The position numbers were made by a program, and so were the translations under genes. This document shows positions 11,216 to 22,562 of a stretch of 64,000 nt of DNA, one piece after another. The notes under the pieces were generated by a model. It saw nothing but the letters and a program-made list of their open reading frames with translations, had not been told where the DNA came from and searched no databases. Where the stretch lies: contig OX637335.1 of NCBI GenBank assembly GCA_951799405.1, positions 18,108,342-18,172,341 of the forward strand. The letters are read 5' to 3'. The DNA is from Agapetus fuscipes. Its lineage: Eukaryota > Arthropoda > Insecta > Trichoptera > Glossosomatidae. Position 1 is the first letter of the stretch; every line of letters begins with the position of its first letter.

Positions 11216-11564
11216 CCATGGACTTTTCGGATGAACCGACACTAGTATGGTACTTGTGATTTGGCCAATGCACGATATTAAATTTAAATGGCGGCCATGC
11301 TCTATGCTACTCCAAAACATGCAACAATGAAATCACTTCAAATTATCGATACTTTATGGTGTAGTTATTTTTAATTTTCCTTCGAACATTGCTTCTGTTT
11401 GGAATTGAAAACTAATGATGAAAATAAAATTCGCAATAGACTGAAATCAGCGGAATGAGAAAAAGAGAAGAGTAATTTCATGGAAACAGCCGACGGTTAA
11501 CACTTAGGCCCGATATTTTCAACGTTAGCATAGCGACTTTGTGGTGAATGAAAATGAAGCTAAT

Positions 11565-11697
11565 CTAATATTCTAATCTAATATAAGTTGCAAAGATATG
11601 TTACATTGGGGATTCTCATTATATGCATTCTCACAAGCAGACACGTACAAGTTCGCGCTTAAACATGCCGTATGTGAACCTACAATATAGCCTTATC
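11565..11697 (-). repeat. Rep-A, tail half of a copy split by ~590 bp
   Basis: From the CTAATCTAATATAAG tail to ACCTACAATATA; the head half is at 12290-12402. Confidence 0.8.
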
Positions 11698-11699
11698 TT

Positions 11700-12289
11700 T
11701 AACCGCCAGCATTACAGATCAACAGCCATTTTTATGTATTATATATTATACTAACGTGTATGTAAATATATATTTTAAAAGATGTTTTCAAAATACTTTG
11801 AATCTCCAACATTTCATGCGTTCACAGTTTTATGAAATTTCTGTGAAAGATGAAATTGCATATTTTCATTTTCCAATACCCACTGTCACAATCTTCCCTC
11901 GCGTGAGGGTGGCTCACCCGTAGCGGGCTACCTGTGCTTCGCCCGAGTTGCCGTTCTCGGGTAATGTCGACGTCAGTTTTGATGTCTCGGAAACGACAAG
12001 GGCCCCTGCAGAGATTCAATATTGCCACTTTGTCGGGTAAAGATTACACAACGTGGCACGAATTTTCAGGGAAAAGAAAACACTTCCGTTTTTTTAATAA
12101 CGTATTTTTTTTTAAATTATAAGCAATGTCATTTGCATAGGTAAACAGAGCTTCCGTTTTGTTTCTGAAGAAATATTTTCGTTTTTGTTTTTATGACACA
12201 AAAGAAGGTGGGAGTGTATTTTCATAATGTTTTCTTAGCCATGTATTTTTAGATTGTAAAAAATACCAACATTTTCATTGATATGTGGA
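11700..12289 (+). mobile_element. Insertion splitting a Rep-A; possible LINE 5' end
   Basis: The middle (11890-12055) is GC-richer and encodes SRKRQGPLQRFNIATLSGK, reminiscent of the N-terminal start of LINE endonuclease domains. Too short and AT-rich flanks too diverged to be sure. Confidence 0.35.
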
Positions 12290-12402
12290 CGGTAAGACCT
12301 GCAATCTCTTGCCGACCTTTCCTGAAACAGCGTTGACATTGGTAAAGTGAACTTTTTTTAGTCTGTGTGGTCAGCCTAATACCAACCTATAAGTCAAGGA
12401 AG
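12290..12402 (-). repeat. Rep-A, head half of the split copy
   Basis: CTTGCCGACCTTTCC through TATAAGTCAAGGAA. Confidence 0.8.
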
Positions 12403-12651
12403 AGGTGACAACCAAATTAACGTTTTGAAATCGCATGTGACGAATAAAAACTATTTATTTACGCACGTAAGGAGATCGACCGTGGGCCAACAACTTTAAG
12501 TAAAGTGATAGTTTCCCGACAGGGTAGGTTATTTCTAAAAAAAAAGCTATACACTTATGTAATTAAATTTTTTGGATATTAGACGAACCGTTATGGGAGA
12601 ACTTACATCGTTCTCGACGTTTCTTTAGCCATTACATAGCCATCGACCGAA

Positions 12652-12886
12652 CTTTTCACGAGCTTGATCGTCGCTACAAATCTCCAATTCTCAAACAAGA
12701 CCCAATAGCTGTAAGGCTGGATGGACCTTTTGTGACCGGTCTTTGATAAAGGCAATGAATTTTCCAACCCAGCGACGAGATTTTTGAAATTATAAATGGA
12801 TTTTTTTGTGCTCCGCCGGGATTCGAGCCCACTGCCTTCTATTTACGGTCTGTAGCCTTACCACTTTACTACGGACCGATTAATAG
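12652..12886 (-). mobile_element. SINE-B
   Basis: GAGCTTGATCGTCGCTAC through TGCTCCGCCGGGATTCGAGC to CTACGGACCGATT. The 3' tail is missing. Confidence 0.88.
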
Positions 12887-13068
12887 TAGACTTTAATAAC
12901 GTCTTGTTTTATGAAACTTCATTATATCACTCATTTTCATACAACGTCCCAAGTGCCAAAAAGGGCGTTGTTTGCCAGAAATTCAAGTTTTAATACGTGG
13001 CTATGTGTCATCGTAAAGTTTTTACGCCTTTCATAAATTACATCTGCTTTACGTGCAAACTTGTCGAT

Positions 13069-13605
13069 TAGCGAGCCGTAGCCCAAGTATACAACACTAC
13101 ATATAAACTCAAAACATAGCGTTTATCAAAAACTTAAACATAAACTACAATCATACATCTGAAGAACGTATCAGTTTCTATATATTTTTGGTAAAAAACT
13201 ATGTTTGAGTTGAAACGAAAATTTTGTTATGAAGTATTTGTCGGTTAGCGAGCAGTGTACGTAAGTATACAACACTATGTTTAAACTGAAAACATAGCGT
13301 TCATCAAAAACTTACATGGAAACTAAAATCACACATCTATAGAGCGTATCATTTTCTATATTTTTTATAAAAAAACTGTGGTTTAGTTCAAAAAGAAATT
13401 TTGTATGTGCCAGCCGATTAGCGAGCAGTGTCCTAAAGTATAAAAGGTTACGTTCAAACTCAAAACATAGCATTTCCCAAATAAATTCATTTAAACTGAA
13501 TCCGTACATCTAGTAAGCGTTTCATTTTGCATGTATTTTGAGTAAAACGCTATGGTGGAGTTAAAAGTTTTGTATTTTTAGATTCGCGAGCAGGTCAGTT
13601 GTGAC
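13069..13605. repeat. Tandem array of three MITE-G units
   Basis: Three units of ~175 bp, each opening GATTAGCGAGC(A/C)GT and AAGTATA, then AACTCAAAACATAGCG, closing with TTTTTGGTAAAA-like and CTATG.TTGAGTT. Each unit is itself a near-palindrome. Confidence 0.8.
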
Positions 13606-13689
13606 CACGAAAGTCTAATGGAGGCCCGACACGACATTGTTAACTGTATTATGAAACAACCAACTAAAAGGCAGGCTTTTCATTAGTGC

Positions 13690-13960
13690 TAAATATTAAT
13701 TTAATGTCGCTGAAACGCTAGGGGTGCTCAGAACCTCTGCAGAGCCTTTCCACTTATTTCTATCCTGACATATGTACTTCTCTCAGTTCATTCTTATGTT
13801 TTCATATTGCCATATTTTCCCTTCTTTCGCATTCATTTTTTATACCTCAAGCTATTGCAATTTCATTTACTTTATCACTTCATTCCTTTCTCGGTCTTTT
13901 CCTTCCCCTCTCGCCTGTTAAATTTCTTCTGTAGATGCTCATTGTCAAAATTTCATTTGT
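13690..13960 (-). mobile_element. LINE-K 3' fragment
   Basis: GCTAGGGGTGCTCAGAACC, TATTTCTATCCTGACATATG, TCTCGGTCTTTTCCTTCCCC: the minus strand encodes the RGRRKRPR..-RKKWR-type tail with stops. Confidence 0.7.
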
Positions 13961-13961
13961 T

Positions 13962-14195
13962 ATAATCTAAAGTTGCAAAGACACATTGGCATTTAAGGCT
14001 TACACTCAATGCACACTAATAAGAAGACACGTGTAAGTTCGCGCTTAGGTATGCTGCATGTGCACTTCCAAAAAAAACTTGACATAAGCATAAACCTTGC
14101 CGCTCTACCCTGAAATCGGAGTGGCATAGGCAAAAGTCAAGTTTTCACAGGATGGAGGTCAGCCAAAAAACAACCCATTAGTCAAGGAACAATTA
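13962..14195 (-). repeat. Rep-A, diverged, left arm of inverted pair
   Basis: TATAATCTAAAGTTGC tail to CCATTAGTCAAGGAAC. Abuts the plus copy at 14196 head to head. Confidence 0.8.
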
Positions 14196-14365
14196 TATGC
14201 CACCCATACTGTTAAAATTGGTTCATTTTTGCCCATGTCGCTTCATGTTAAAGGAAAAGGAACAGTTCATTTGAGTTTTGGGTCTTACTTTTTAAGCACA
14301 CATTTAGAAAGATTTAGCGTATTTGCTTGTGAGCATACATTAAATATGAACCTTGAATAAATATT
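14196..14365 (+). repeat. Rep-A, diverged, right arm of inverted pair
   Basis: CCACCCATACTGTTAAAA through TTGCTTGTGAGCATACAT. Confidence 0.75.
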
Positions 14366-14789
14366 CAGTAGGCATATTACGTCAATCGTTATTTCTACTC
14401 TTTCATTAGATGCCTTGTTCACGTTGTATTATGAAGACGATAAAGTAATATAAAAACTTAATTTACTTCTTGTTTGGGAAACTCAATGACCAATTTTCAT
14501 ACCGCATTCCCCTACAAACTACCCCATCACATAATCCTGTATACTATCATTCCTTCATTTACATATTTCATTGCATTCTTTTCGGGGGTTCATAAGAATA
14601 CTAATGAGGATTCCGAACCCTTCAATTTTCGGGTGAATCTATGATAAAAAATACTTCAGATTCCTCGTCAAGAAAAAACAGGTTTTTTACTTTATTAAAA
14701 AACCAAAAAAATGTTCCCTACATACAAAGATACATATCACATTCCAGAAAAAATGAAAATATTTATTTCATGTAGTATCTGCAAAGACA

Positions 14790-14908
14790 TGTTAACCTGC
14801 CAACGTTAAGGAAGGACGGCAAGAGCTGCAGGGTGTATGTTCATTTGAGATAAGGTTTAGTATTTGGTAATTACACATTCGGCGTATGTAAGCGTGAACT
14901 TGCAAACG
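14790..14908 (+). repeat. Rep-A fragment
   Basis: AAGGAAGGACGGCAAGAG and CATTCGGCGTATGTAAGC. Confidence 0.75.
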
Positions 14909-15008
14909 AAAAATTTGGTTTTCTTTGGTTACTACGACACAGGCAGGCGTAGACAATTAACCATTTTTTTTATCATAAAAAATGGCTTTATGTTATTCGA
15001 TTAAGTTG

Positions 15009-15192
15009 ACCGGTCCGAAATCTTGCGGTTAGCGCTTCGGACTTGTCGATGAAAGCTCGTGAGTTTGAATCCCTACAGAGCACAAAAAATGCACAATATA
15101 TATTTGAAAAATATGCTCTTCAGTGGGTTGATTGAAAAATTCATATGCCTGTATGTACCGAACACCCGTCGCCAAAGGTCGATCCAACAGTA
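15009..15192 (+). mobile_element. SINE-B, 3'-truncated, fused to LINE-M
   Basis: GACCGGTCCGAAATCTTGCG head and GCCAAAGGTCGATCC; LINE-M sequence begins at about 15195. Confidence 0.85.
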
Positions 15193-15194
15193 TA

Positions 15195-15300
15195 GCAACA
15201 TACAGGGAAGAATTGAGGGAAGACGAGCTCCAGGTCAAAGGAGAACACCTTGGTTGAAGAATCTGAGACATTTATTTGGTAAAAGCAAAAGATCCCTCTT
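15195..15300 (+). mobile_element. LINE-M ORF fragment
   Basis: Reads GRIEGRRAPGQRRTPWLKNL, the GRR..WLKNLR block common to the C-termini of insect RTE-like LINEs. Fused to SINE-B. Confidence 0.75.
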
Positions 15301-15663
15301 TATGCCGCAGTATGGAAGGTACAAATCGCGAAGTTGTTCGCCAATCTTCATTGAAGAGACACGGGAAGAATTATTTTTATCTTTCATAAAGAAAACTGTG
15401 TTTATTCTCAGTGTGCAATATTTTTGATTACAGCGTTTTACCTGACAATCTGTAAGTCGCTTACTTGCATTCAAATTCCATTTCCTCCGGGTGATTATTC
15501 ACAGCCAGCCAGTTGCAATCATTACGGTACCAGCAAATACGTAAAGCAATAGTGAACTTAAATTGTAATCTAGATTGCTTACTCTACTTTAACTGCGGCT
15601 GCGATCGTGTAGTGTGCAGTGTGCGACTAGAATGTGCTACAGACTGGTAAGTTGCTTAGTAGC

Positions 15664-15880
15664 TTAGTCGTAAGCAGTAAACAGTAAGCAGTAAGCAGTT
15701 AGCAGTAAGCAGTTAGCAGTACGCAGTAAGCAGTGAGCAGTAAGCAGTAAGCAGTAAGCAGTAAGCAGTAAGCAGTAAGCATTAAACAGTAAACAGTAAG
15801 CAGTAAGCAGTAAGTAGTAAGCAGTAAGCAGTATGCAGTAAGCACTAAGCAGTTGGCAGTAAGTATTAAGTAGTAAGTAG
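15664..15880 (+). repeat. 7-bp satellite AGTAAGC
   Basis: About 30 units of GTAAGCA with single-base variants (AAC, TTAGC, GTACGC). Minus translation is a YCLLLTA repeat and not a gene. Confidence 0.95.
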
Positions 15881-16118
15881 TTCCTTGACTTATAGGTTGG
15901 TATGCGGCTGATCACCCAGTTCACTTTGCCAATGTCATCCATCCCTCAGGGAAGGCCGGCAAAGGAGCAGGGCGTATGTTCATTTAAGATTTGGGTTTTT
16001 ATTTTGCAGGTTCACATGCGGCATGTGCAAGCGCAAACTTACACGTGTCTGTATGTGAGAATGCATGTAATATGAGTCCCCAATGTTACAGATCTTTGTA
16101 ACTTAAATTTTAGATAAC
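15881..16118 (+). repeat. Rep-A next to a 7-bp satellite
   Basis: Starts TTCCTTGACTTATAGG directly after the AGTAAGC satellite; ends TTGTAACTTAAATTTTAG. Confidence 0.88.
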
Positions 16119-16254
16119 CCACTTTATACTTCATCCTATTGGCAAAATCTTACCTGCCTCAAAAATAGGATAACTCCTAATATTGTAAGTAGGTAAAAGA
16201 TACATACAATATTGGAATCATAGAGTTTGTATTTTAGGAATCACATAATTTTAG

Positions 16255-16320
16255 AGAATTCTTGAGGTGAGATTCATACAAAAACAGCACTGACCAAATA
16301 AATCATCCTGATATTATTAT
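16255..16320 (+). mobile_element. SINE-B 3' fragment
   Basis: TTCTTGAGGTGAGATTC to CCAAATAAATCATCC. Confidence 0.8.
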
Positions 16321-16944
16321 ATGTAATTATAATGCAACAGCAGTGATTTCGATTAAATTTTGTGTGACTATGTAACTTTTAACACTTACTATTTATACTT
16401 ACTATTTGTACTTACAACTAACCACTTAAAAGATATCCTCGTCTGTAGCTGCCATAACTCTGATACCATATTATATGCACTAAGTGCGTCACGTGGACGT
16501 ATAGTTGTCTACTCAACCTTCTTTCATCCAACAATCAAACAAAGAATAATACGCCGTGTATGCCGTGAAAGTAGCTTACGGACTATTTCGATAGATGGCA
16601 ACCTACGCGTTTTGAATCAAAGAATCATTGAAGAATTTATGGAAATTTTGTATATGTAGGTAATTATGTGAATTTTGTTATGGGATTTCTGTATTTTCCA
16701 AAAAAAATGAAAGACATAACATTTAATATTTATCGAAAATATACTATTAAAAATTTCCCATATGTGGTCATTAAATATTTTTATTTTTTCTAAATTTCAT
16801 AACAAGCCTATGTAGGTACTTACAATATCATTTATCCATTTATCAAAATATGAAAATTTGTGTATTTTTCTTTGAGGAAAATTCATTTTTTTTTCGTATT
16901 AACAAAATTGATAAAACCATTTCTTTAGTTTTTGTGTTTTAGAC
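16321..16944. other. Unassigned; open frame 16360-16659
   Basis: The 99-codon plus frame (..RRVCRESSLRTISIDGN..) is the longest here but matches no family I know, and its first half is AT-driven. Probably not a gene. Confidence 0.35.
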
Positions 16945-17102
16945 AATCATTGACTAGTAGATTGATATGATGCTGACCTCCCATGCTGTACAAACTTGGT
17001 TCCCTTTTGCCAACGCCACTCTTGTTTCAGGGAAAAGCGGCAGGAGTTGCCAGGGTAAGTTGCTTATGTGAGATTTGGTATTTATTGGATGTACTTAAGA
17101 TA
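16945..17102 (+). repeat. Rep-A, 3'-truncated, fused to LINE-1
   Basis: Head GGTTGATATGA-like through TTGTTTCAGGG, lost after about 17095 where LINE-1 ORF2 sequence begins. Confidence 0.7.
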
Positions 17103-17306
17103 AGATGTAGAATAGATGGATGTCGTGGAAGAGGAAGACCGAGAAAGGTATGGATGGACCAAATTTTCGAAATAGCGAGTGAATGGGATATCCAGAGTCA
17201 TAATAAAAGGAGAGCTTGTATGAAAAAGGTTATGACTCTGGATGAAATGAAAGAAGTATGCAAGAACAGGAAGAAGTGGCGGCTAATCTGCAATGCTGAT
17301 TTGTAA
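17103..17306 (+). pseudogene. LINE-1 ORF2 C-terminal fragment
   Basis: Reads IDGCRGRGRPRKVWMDQ through CKNRKKWRLICN to a stop at 17306, near-identical to the tail of the 28-kb copy. On its 5' side it is fused to a truncated Rep-A (16945-17102). The 3' UTR with Rep-A follows at 17426. Older than the 28-kb copy judging by substitutions. Confidence 0.85.
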
Positions 17307-17425
17307 TGTGGTTTATTAGTTTGCTACATTTTTTGCATAAGAAATTTTTGCTTTTTTTGTATAGATTTATTTTTAAGGTTTTGTTGTTTTTTTTGTAAAC
17401 TTAAATGTTATTTATTACTCGTATT

Positions 17426-17760
17426 CCTTGACTTATAGGTTGATATGAGGCTGACCACCCATACTGTAAAAAATGGTTCACTTTGCCAATGTCACCCCTG
17501 TTTCAGGGAATGTCGGCAAGAGTTGCAGGGCTTATGTTCATTTGAGTTTGGATTTTATTTGTAAGTACACAATCAGCATTTGTAAGCGCGAACTACACGT
17601 GTTTGTTTGTGAGCATACATCTGAGAGCTTTGAATGAATATATCCTTGCAACTTAGATTATAGATTATTATAGATTACTTGTATCTTGTATGTACGAACT
17701 TACATGTGCCTGATATGTCGATATATTTTTGCAACTTAGAGTATAGATTATAAGCAATTA
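17426..17760 (+). repeat. Rep-A in LINE-1 3' UTR, plus an extra tail fragment
   Basis: Complete copy 17426-17670 with an ATTATAG-type tail; a second short tail piece (TTGCAACTTAGAGTATAG) ends at about 17755. Confidence 0.85.
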
Positions 17761-18589
17761 TTTAAAGTGTATAAACTATCAAAATAATAAACTTTTTTAC
17801 TCTGACCCTATATATTTTGTTTAACTTTCTCATCACAGAACAATGCATGCCAGCAAAAGTTTGATGAATTTATTATAAGAAAAACCAAAAGTGTCTCATA
17901 ACAAAAACAAGAAAAAACTAACAAATAGTTTATCTATCTTTAAGGCAATTTGTCATGGATGATATCCAGGAACTTTATCGATTTGTCTCATTCTGTAGGT
18001 TTTTTGGAGAATTTCTCAGAATAAAGACTTTTTTTGCGAACATTGACAGCTATCAAAACAATCCTCCTGAAAAAGTAATGGCGCCAACTTACGAAAACGA
18101 CTGAAAAACTTCATCTGATGTTTTATGCAAACCGCTTTGCACGGAAATATGTACATACATTTGGCGAACCCTAGCTCCATGCCCTGAAACGTTTATTTTT
18201 CAAAAGTAAAATATTATCTCAACCCTCTGAAATAACCCTTAAAACCTTTGACTGTTTTTCCTGATAAATGATTTTGAAGCGTATTTACTTTGCCCCTTTT
18301 GGGAGATGCCCCAATTTAAATTAATCAAAATAAAAAAAGGTTTGAAGTTTCATTTGTTAATTTGTTTTAAAATAATTTAATTTGAGTGTTTTTTTAAATG
18401 TTTCTATCCAATTTTTTCGTGAAAACATTTGTCTTTCTACGATTTTCAGCGGATAGTTATTTTTCTAAATTAAAAGCTTAAAATAAAAATATTTTACTTA
18501 CCTACATATTTATAATATCTTCCCTTCTGCAAGTGCTTAGTTTGGTTTGATACAATTTAGTCCAATCTGACTAAACTTACATTTATAAT
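17761..18589. other. AT-rich, unassigned
   Basis: No repeat or coding signal seen. Confidence 0.5.
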
Positions 18590-18825
18590 AGGTTGATATG
18601 AAGCTGACCTTCCATACTGTAAAAAACGGTTCGCTTTACCATGGTCACCCCAGTTTCAGGAAAAGTCGGCAAAAGTTGCAGAGTGTATGTTAATTTGAGG
18701 TTAGGTTATAAATTTGTATACATGCAATTGTAAGCGTGAACTTTTACGTGTCTGTTTGTGGTCATGCTCTTAAAATTAATTGTAAAGGCTAATATATACT
18801 TTCAAATTAGATTATAGATTATAGA
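18590..18825 (+). repeat. Rep-A
   Basis: ATAGGTTGATATGAAGCTGA to AATTAGATTATAGATTATAG. Confidence 0.85.
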
Positions 18826-19084
18826 CTTGACCAAACACTTTTTACGCAATTTTATAAAAAAAAATCTCGACTTTAAAATGTACCAACTTTGAATGCAAAT
18901 AAATATATATCGATCCATAAACGAACCTTCCATGTTCTCATTTTAGGTTTGTCTTTATCCAATACATACATTTTTTCCTTCGATATTGCTGTGATAGCGG
19001 CAACCAAAACAATTTATAATAAAGCCTCCCGTCTTATGCGCATAACAAGTATGTGGTATTACCATAAAGGTAATATGCAGTACT

Positions 19085-19625
19085 GAAAATATAAAACCTT
19101 ACGTTGAAACTCAAACATATCGTGTATCAAAAATGTAAAGAAAACTAAAACAGCATCTCAGGCGAGCGTTTTATTTTCCATACATTTTAAGGTAAGACAC
19201 TTAAAAATAAGTTCAAATTAAATATCTTGTACTCAAAATATAAATCTTAATGTTCGCACTCAACCATCTCGTTTAACAAAAATATAAAGAAAACTTAAAA
19301 AGCGTCTCAAGTGAGCGTTTTATTTCCCGTAACTATTTTGTAAATCAGTAAAAATAAGTTTAAATTAAATATGTAAGACTCAAAATATATAACATAAAAC
19401 CAAAAATTATGAAAATTAAAACAGCGTTACTGTTGGTAGTTTTATTTTCTACACACATTTCGGTAAAACACTAAAGAAAAGTATCTAGTACCTACTCAAA
19501 AATATAAATCTTTACGTTCAAACTCTAACATATCGTCTATCAAAAATGTAAGAAGACTAAAACAGCATTTCTAGTGACCGTTTTATTCCCCATACATTTC
19601 TTTGGTAAATCGCTATTTTTAAATG
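19085..19625. repeat. Tandem array of about four MITE-G units
   Basis: Units of ~140-150 bp repeat AAAATATAAA.CTTACGTT, ATCAAAAATGTAAAGAAA and GCGTTTTATTTTCCATAC. Confidence 0.8.
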
Positions 19626-19925
19626 CACATTTGTGAACTAGATGTATAGGTACTCACCCATCAGTTTCCTGACTTCACTTTGGCTGATGAAAAGGTTCAG
19701 GTATCCGGTAGTGAAAGGGAACAGAATTAAAGACCATGCCAGCACTCCCAGGCGAACCATTTTGATCGAAAATGTCACATTTATTTGTGTTCACAGTTCT
19801 GATGGTTTTAATTCACAAATTAATTTCAGTGAACCTTAAAAAATTATAAAAGGAAATAAAATAAATATAGCCACCTTAGTGCAACTGTTGATTATAAAAT
19901 CCCTTCTGTTCAGAAGTCTTCAGAG

Positions 19926-20170
19926 AATTCCTTGACTTATAGGTTATTCTGAGGCTAACCACCTATACTGTTAAAAAATAGTTCGCTTTGCCAATTTCAC
20001 CCCTGTTTGAAGGAAGGTTGGCAAAAGTTGCCGGGATGATGTTCATTTGAGCCTATGTTTGGATAGTATACAAGCAACATTTGTAAGCGCTTTACACGTG
20101 TATGTTTGTGGGCATGCACTCAAAATGAATTTTAAAAGTTAATATTTCTTTGCAACTTAGATTATAGATG
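19926..20170 (+). repeat. Rep-A
   Basis: ATTCCTTGACTTATAGGTTA to CAACTTAGATTATAG. Confidence 0.85.
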
Positions 20171-21089
20171 CTTTGAGTCTACAGTGCCTTCACAGTAGAT
20201 ATAGAAAGGCACTTTAAAAAAATACATTTTATTATTTTGACTACATGATTTGAAAAAGATATTCCTTCCTATCTATCTTATGATTTAACCCATCAAAATA
20301 TTCTTGAGATTTCAATAAAGTTTTCTTTTAACATTAAAAAAATAAATGTAAGCCATAAGTGCATTTTTACTTTAACCTATAAAAAATATAAGAAATATAT
20401 TTTATTGAGCAAATCTTTTATGTAAGATTTCTACAACAACAACAAAAAATTAACTGTACTAAAAAAACACTACGGAAATTTAAAAATGCTTCTGAAAAAG
20501 TAAGTAAATAGAAATTCAGTCTCCCATTTAATGTCTCAAACATAAATTGCCAATAGGAACAATAAAAAATACTTGATAAAACGAAAACTTTGAAATTTCG
20601 ATTTCGCGATCGTAATTTTCTCGGGAAATTTTCGTTAGGGGTGGCCGGGCGTGTGTGTCGCGCGGCCGCCGCGAGCTGACTGAATTCCTCCCCCAATATC
20701 AGCTCCCTATAAACCACCTACCCTGTAAAACACCCTGCGCGCGCAGACCACTACATCAAAGACTCGTTTATTTGATTTAGATGCGTTTTACAGACAAATT
20801 GCTCTCTCCATCCGCACAGATAATATCTGTCACCCCATGCAATGCTTATAAACTTCTCCAAACAAGGCAACTTGACGCTGGCGCCCCTTTTCTATGCGGG
20901 AATTTTCAACACAGAAGAAAAAGAAGTATGAATAATAGAAACACTACTTTTTACTTACTTTCTTCGGCTCATAAGCCTTGAAGTCACAGGGCCTCCTGCA
21001 CCACAATCCTTCAGGACTCTCTGTATTGTGCTGCTTCCCTCCACGTTAATGGTAATATTAAGATGAATTATTTATTCATTTTAATTTAT
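20171..21089. other. Unassigned, with CpG-rich core at 20620-20755
   Basis: The core has GCGCGGCCGCCGCG and CTGCGCGCGCAG. A 99-codon minus frame starts in it (MVYRELILGEEF..) and becomes low quality; unrecognised. Confidence 0.4.
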
Positions 21090-21372
21090 AGGATGATTTA
21101 TTTGGTGAGCGCTGTTTTGTGTGAATCACACCTCAAGAGGCTTATGCGAGCTTAGTCGTTGCTGTAGAAAGCGCCAATTCTCAATCAAGACCCGGTTGCT
21201 ATAAAGCTGGATCGCATTTTGGTGACCGGCCTTTGGTATGGGCTAATGAATTTTCCAACCCAGCGAAGAGCATATTTGAAAATATAAATGTTATTTTTTT
21301 GCTCCGCAGGGATTGGAGCCCACGACCTTCTGTTTACGAGTCTAAAGCGTTACCACTAGACTACGGACCGGT
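21090..21372 (-). mobile_element. SINE-B, full length
   Basis: 283 bp from GATGATTTATTTGGTGAGCG to CTACGGACCGGTC; a good reference copy. Confidence 0.92.
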
Positions 21373-21499
21373 CAATCAAGTATGTGAATTGGCATAGACA
21401 ATATTGAGTCGTAACTCGGCCGAGATACTAGGGAAAATGTAAACAAATATTTTCTTAATAATTCCTAGGTTTTGGGTGTTGTACAATATTAGTTTTGTT

Positions 21500-21752
21500 A
21501 TTTCTTGACTTATTGGTTGATGTGAGACGGACCACTCAAACTGTAAAATATGGTTAACTTTTCCAATGTCAGCCCTTTTCCGGGAGAGACGGCACAATTT
21601 GCAGGGTGTATCTTCATTTGAGGTTTTGATTTTAAATTTTAAGTGCAGCATTTGTGAGCGCATACTTAAACATTTTGTCTGTAGGCGGGCATTTAATATG
21701 AATTTTAAAAGTTAATGTATATTTTTGCAACTTTGATTATGGGCTATAGGTT
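21500..21752 (+). repeat. Rep-A, diverged
   Basis: ATTTCTTGACTTATTGG to CAACTTTGATTATGGG. Immediately followed by Rep-J. Confidence 0.8.
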
Positions 21753-21920
21753 TCTTAGTACGGCAGTCCCTCACACAAAACTGATGTTTGCTCGCCGAGA
21801 AAGATAAGTTCTAAATTCAAAACTGTTCTGACCTCATTACAAACAATAACAATTTCAACTCTTTTAGAGACCGATTGTTTCAAAGTTATCTTAGCGACTT
21901 TATACCTACTGAATAAAAAA
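21753..21920. repeat. Rep-J
   Basis: GTACGGCAGTCCCTCAC and TGTTTGCTCGCCGAGAAAG; shared with 58285. Confidence 0.7.
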
Positions 21921-22003
21921 GACAGACAGATGAAATCTTGGAAGGAAGATTTTTTCAGCTTAAAATCACATAAGCTTACGTTAAAACGAGACATCTCTAA
22001 CAC

Positions 22004-22562
22004 ATATGGGTTTAGGGAAGAAAAAATACAATGTGTTATTTAAAAAATCTATATTTAAAAATATGGATTTACAATTTGTTTCCTATCTAAATTTAGATGA
22101 TGGAATGATTCAATTTTTCACATGTAACTTTACAGTCAAACTTGCTTTTTTATAATTTTTTTTGAAATGATAAATAAATAATTTAAAACAATATAAATAA
22201 AACTAAAAATAAATAGTTCGTGTTAGTCGTTTTTTTGCTTCACAGGCGTCGCCTAAAAAGGGAAAACAAAATTCAAAAACCAAACGTTTCGTTTTCCGTT
22301 TTGCGGCCAATGCCCTGCCATGGAAAGTTAAGGGATGATAATTGTAGTTAATGATGATGATGATGATGATTAGGAGGGGTTGAGGAAGGAAGGGGGATAA
22401 CTGGATGGGGGGAGTGCGGAGAGATGTGTGATCTCATCCGCCTTGCGGTAAACACCTGAAGATCTTTGGATCCATTTTTACCTTCGTTGAAGAACTTAAA
22501 TTACTATTATACACTCTTTACACAGTCTCTTACACAGATAACACGTCCCACAGATGGCATCG
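22004..22562 (-). other. Region downstream of the dyl stop codon (probable 3' UTR)
   Basis: AT-rich, with a short ATG microsatellite at 22341-22371 and a G-rich patch after it. I see no canonical AATAAA on the minus strand here; the first minus-strand AATAAA words are near 21071 and 20401, so the 3' end is unresolved. Confidence 0.4.
22341..22371 (+). repeat. ATG microsatellite
   Basis: GATGATGATGATGATGAT run just past the dyl stop codon. Confidence 0.9.

Noticed and set aside
15664..15880. CRISPR array
   Set aside because: Units are 7 bp with no spacers, in a eukaryotic setting.
15664..15942. 92-codon minus frame rich in YCLLLTA
   Set aside because: Translation of the 7-bp satellite; the 21-bp supercycle keeps the frame open.
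16360..16659. 99-codon plus frame
   Set aside because: No family resemblance; first half is low-complexity Y/L from AT-rich DNA.
20418..20717. 99-codon minus frame beginning MVYRELILGEEF
   Set aside because: Only the first ~40 codons are in CpG-rich DNA; the rest is AT-driven and nothing matches a known protein.
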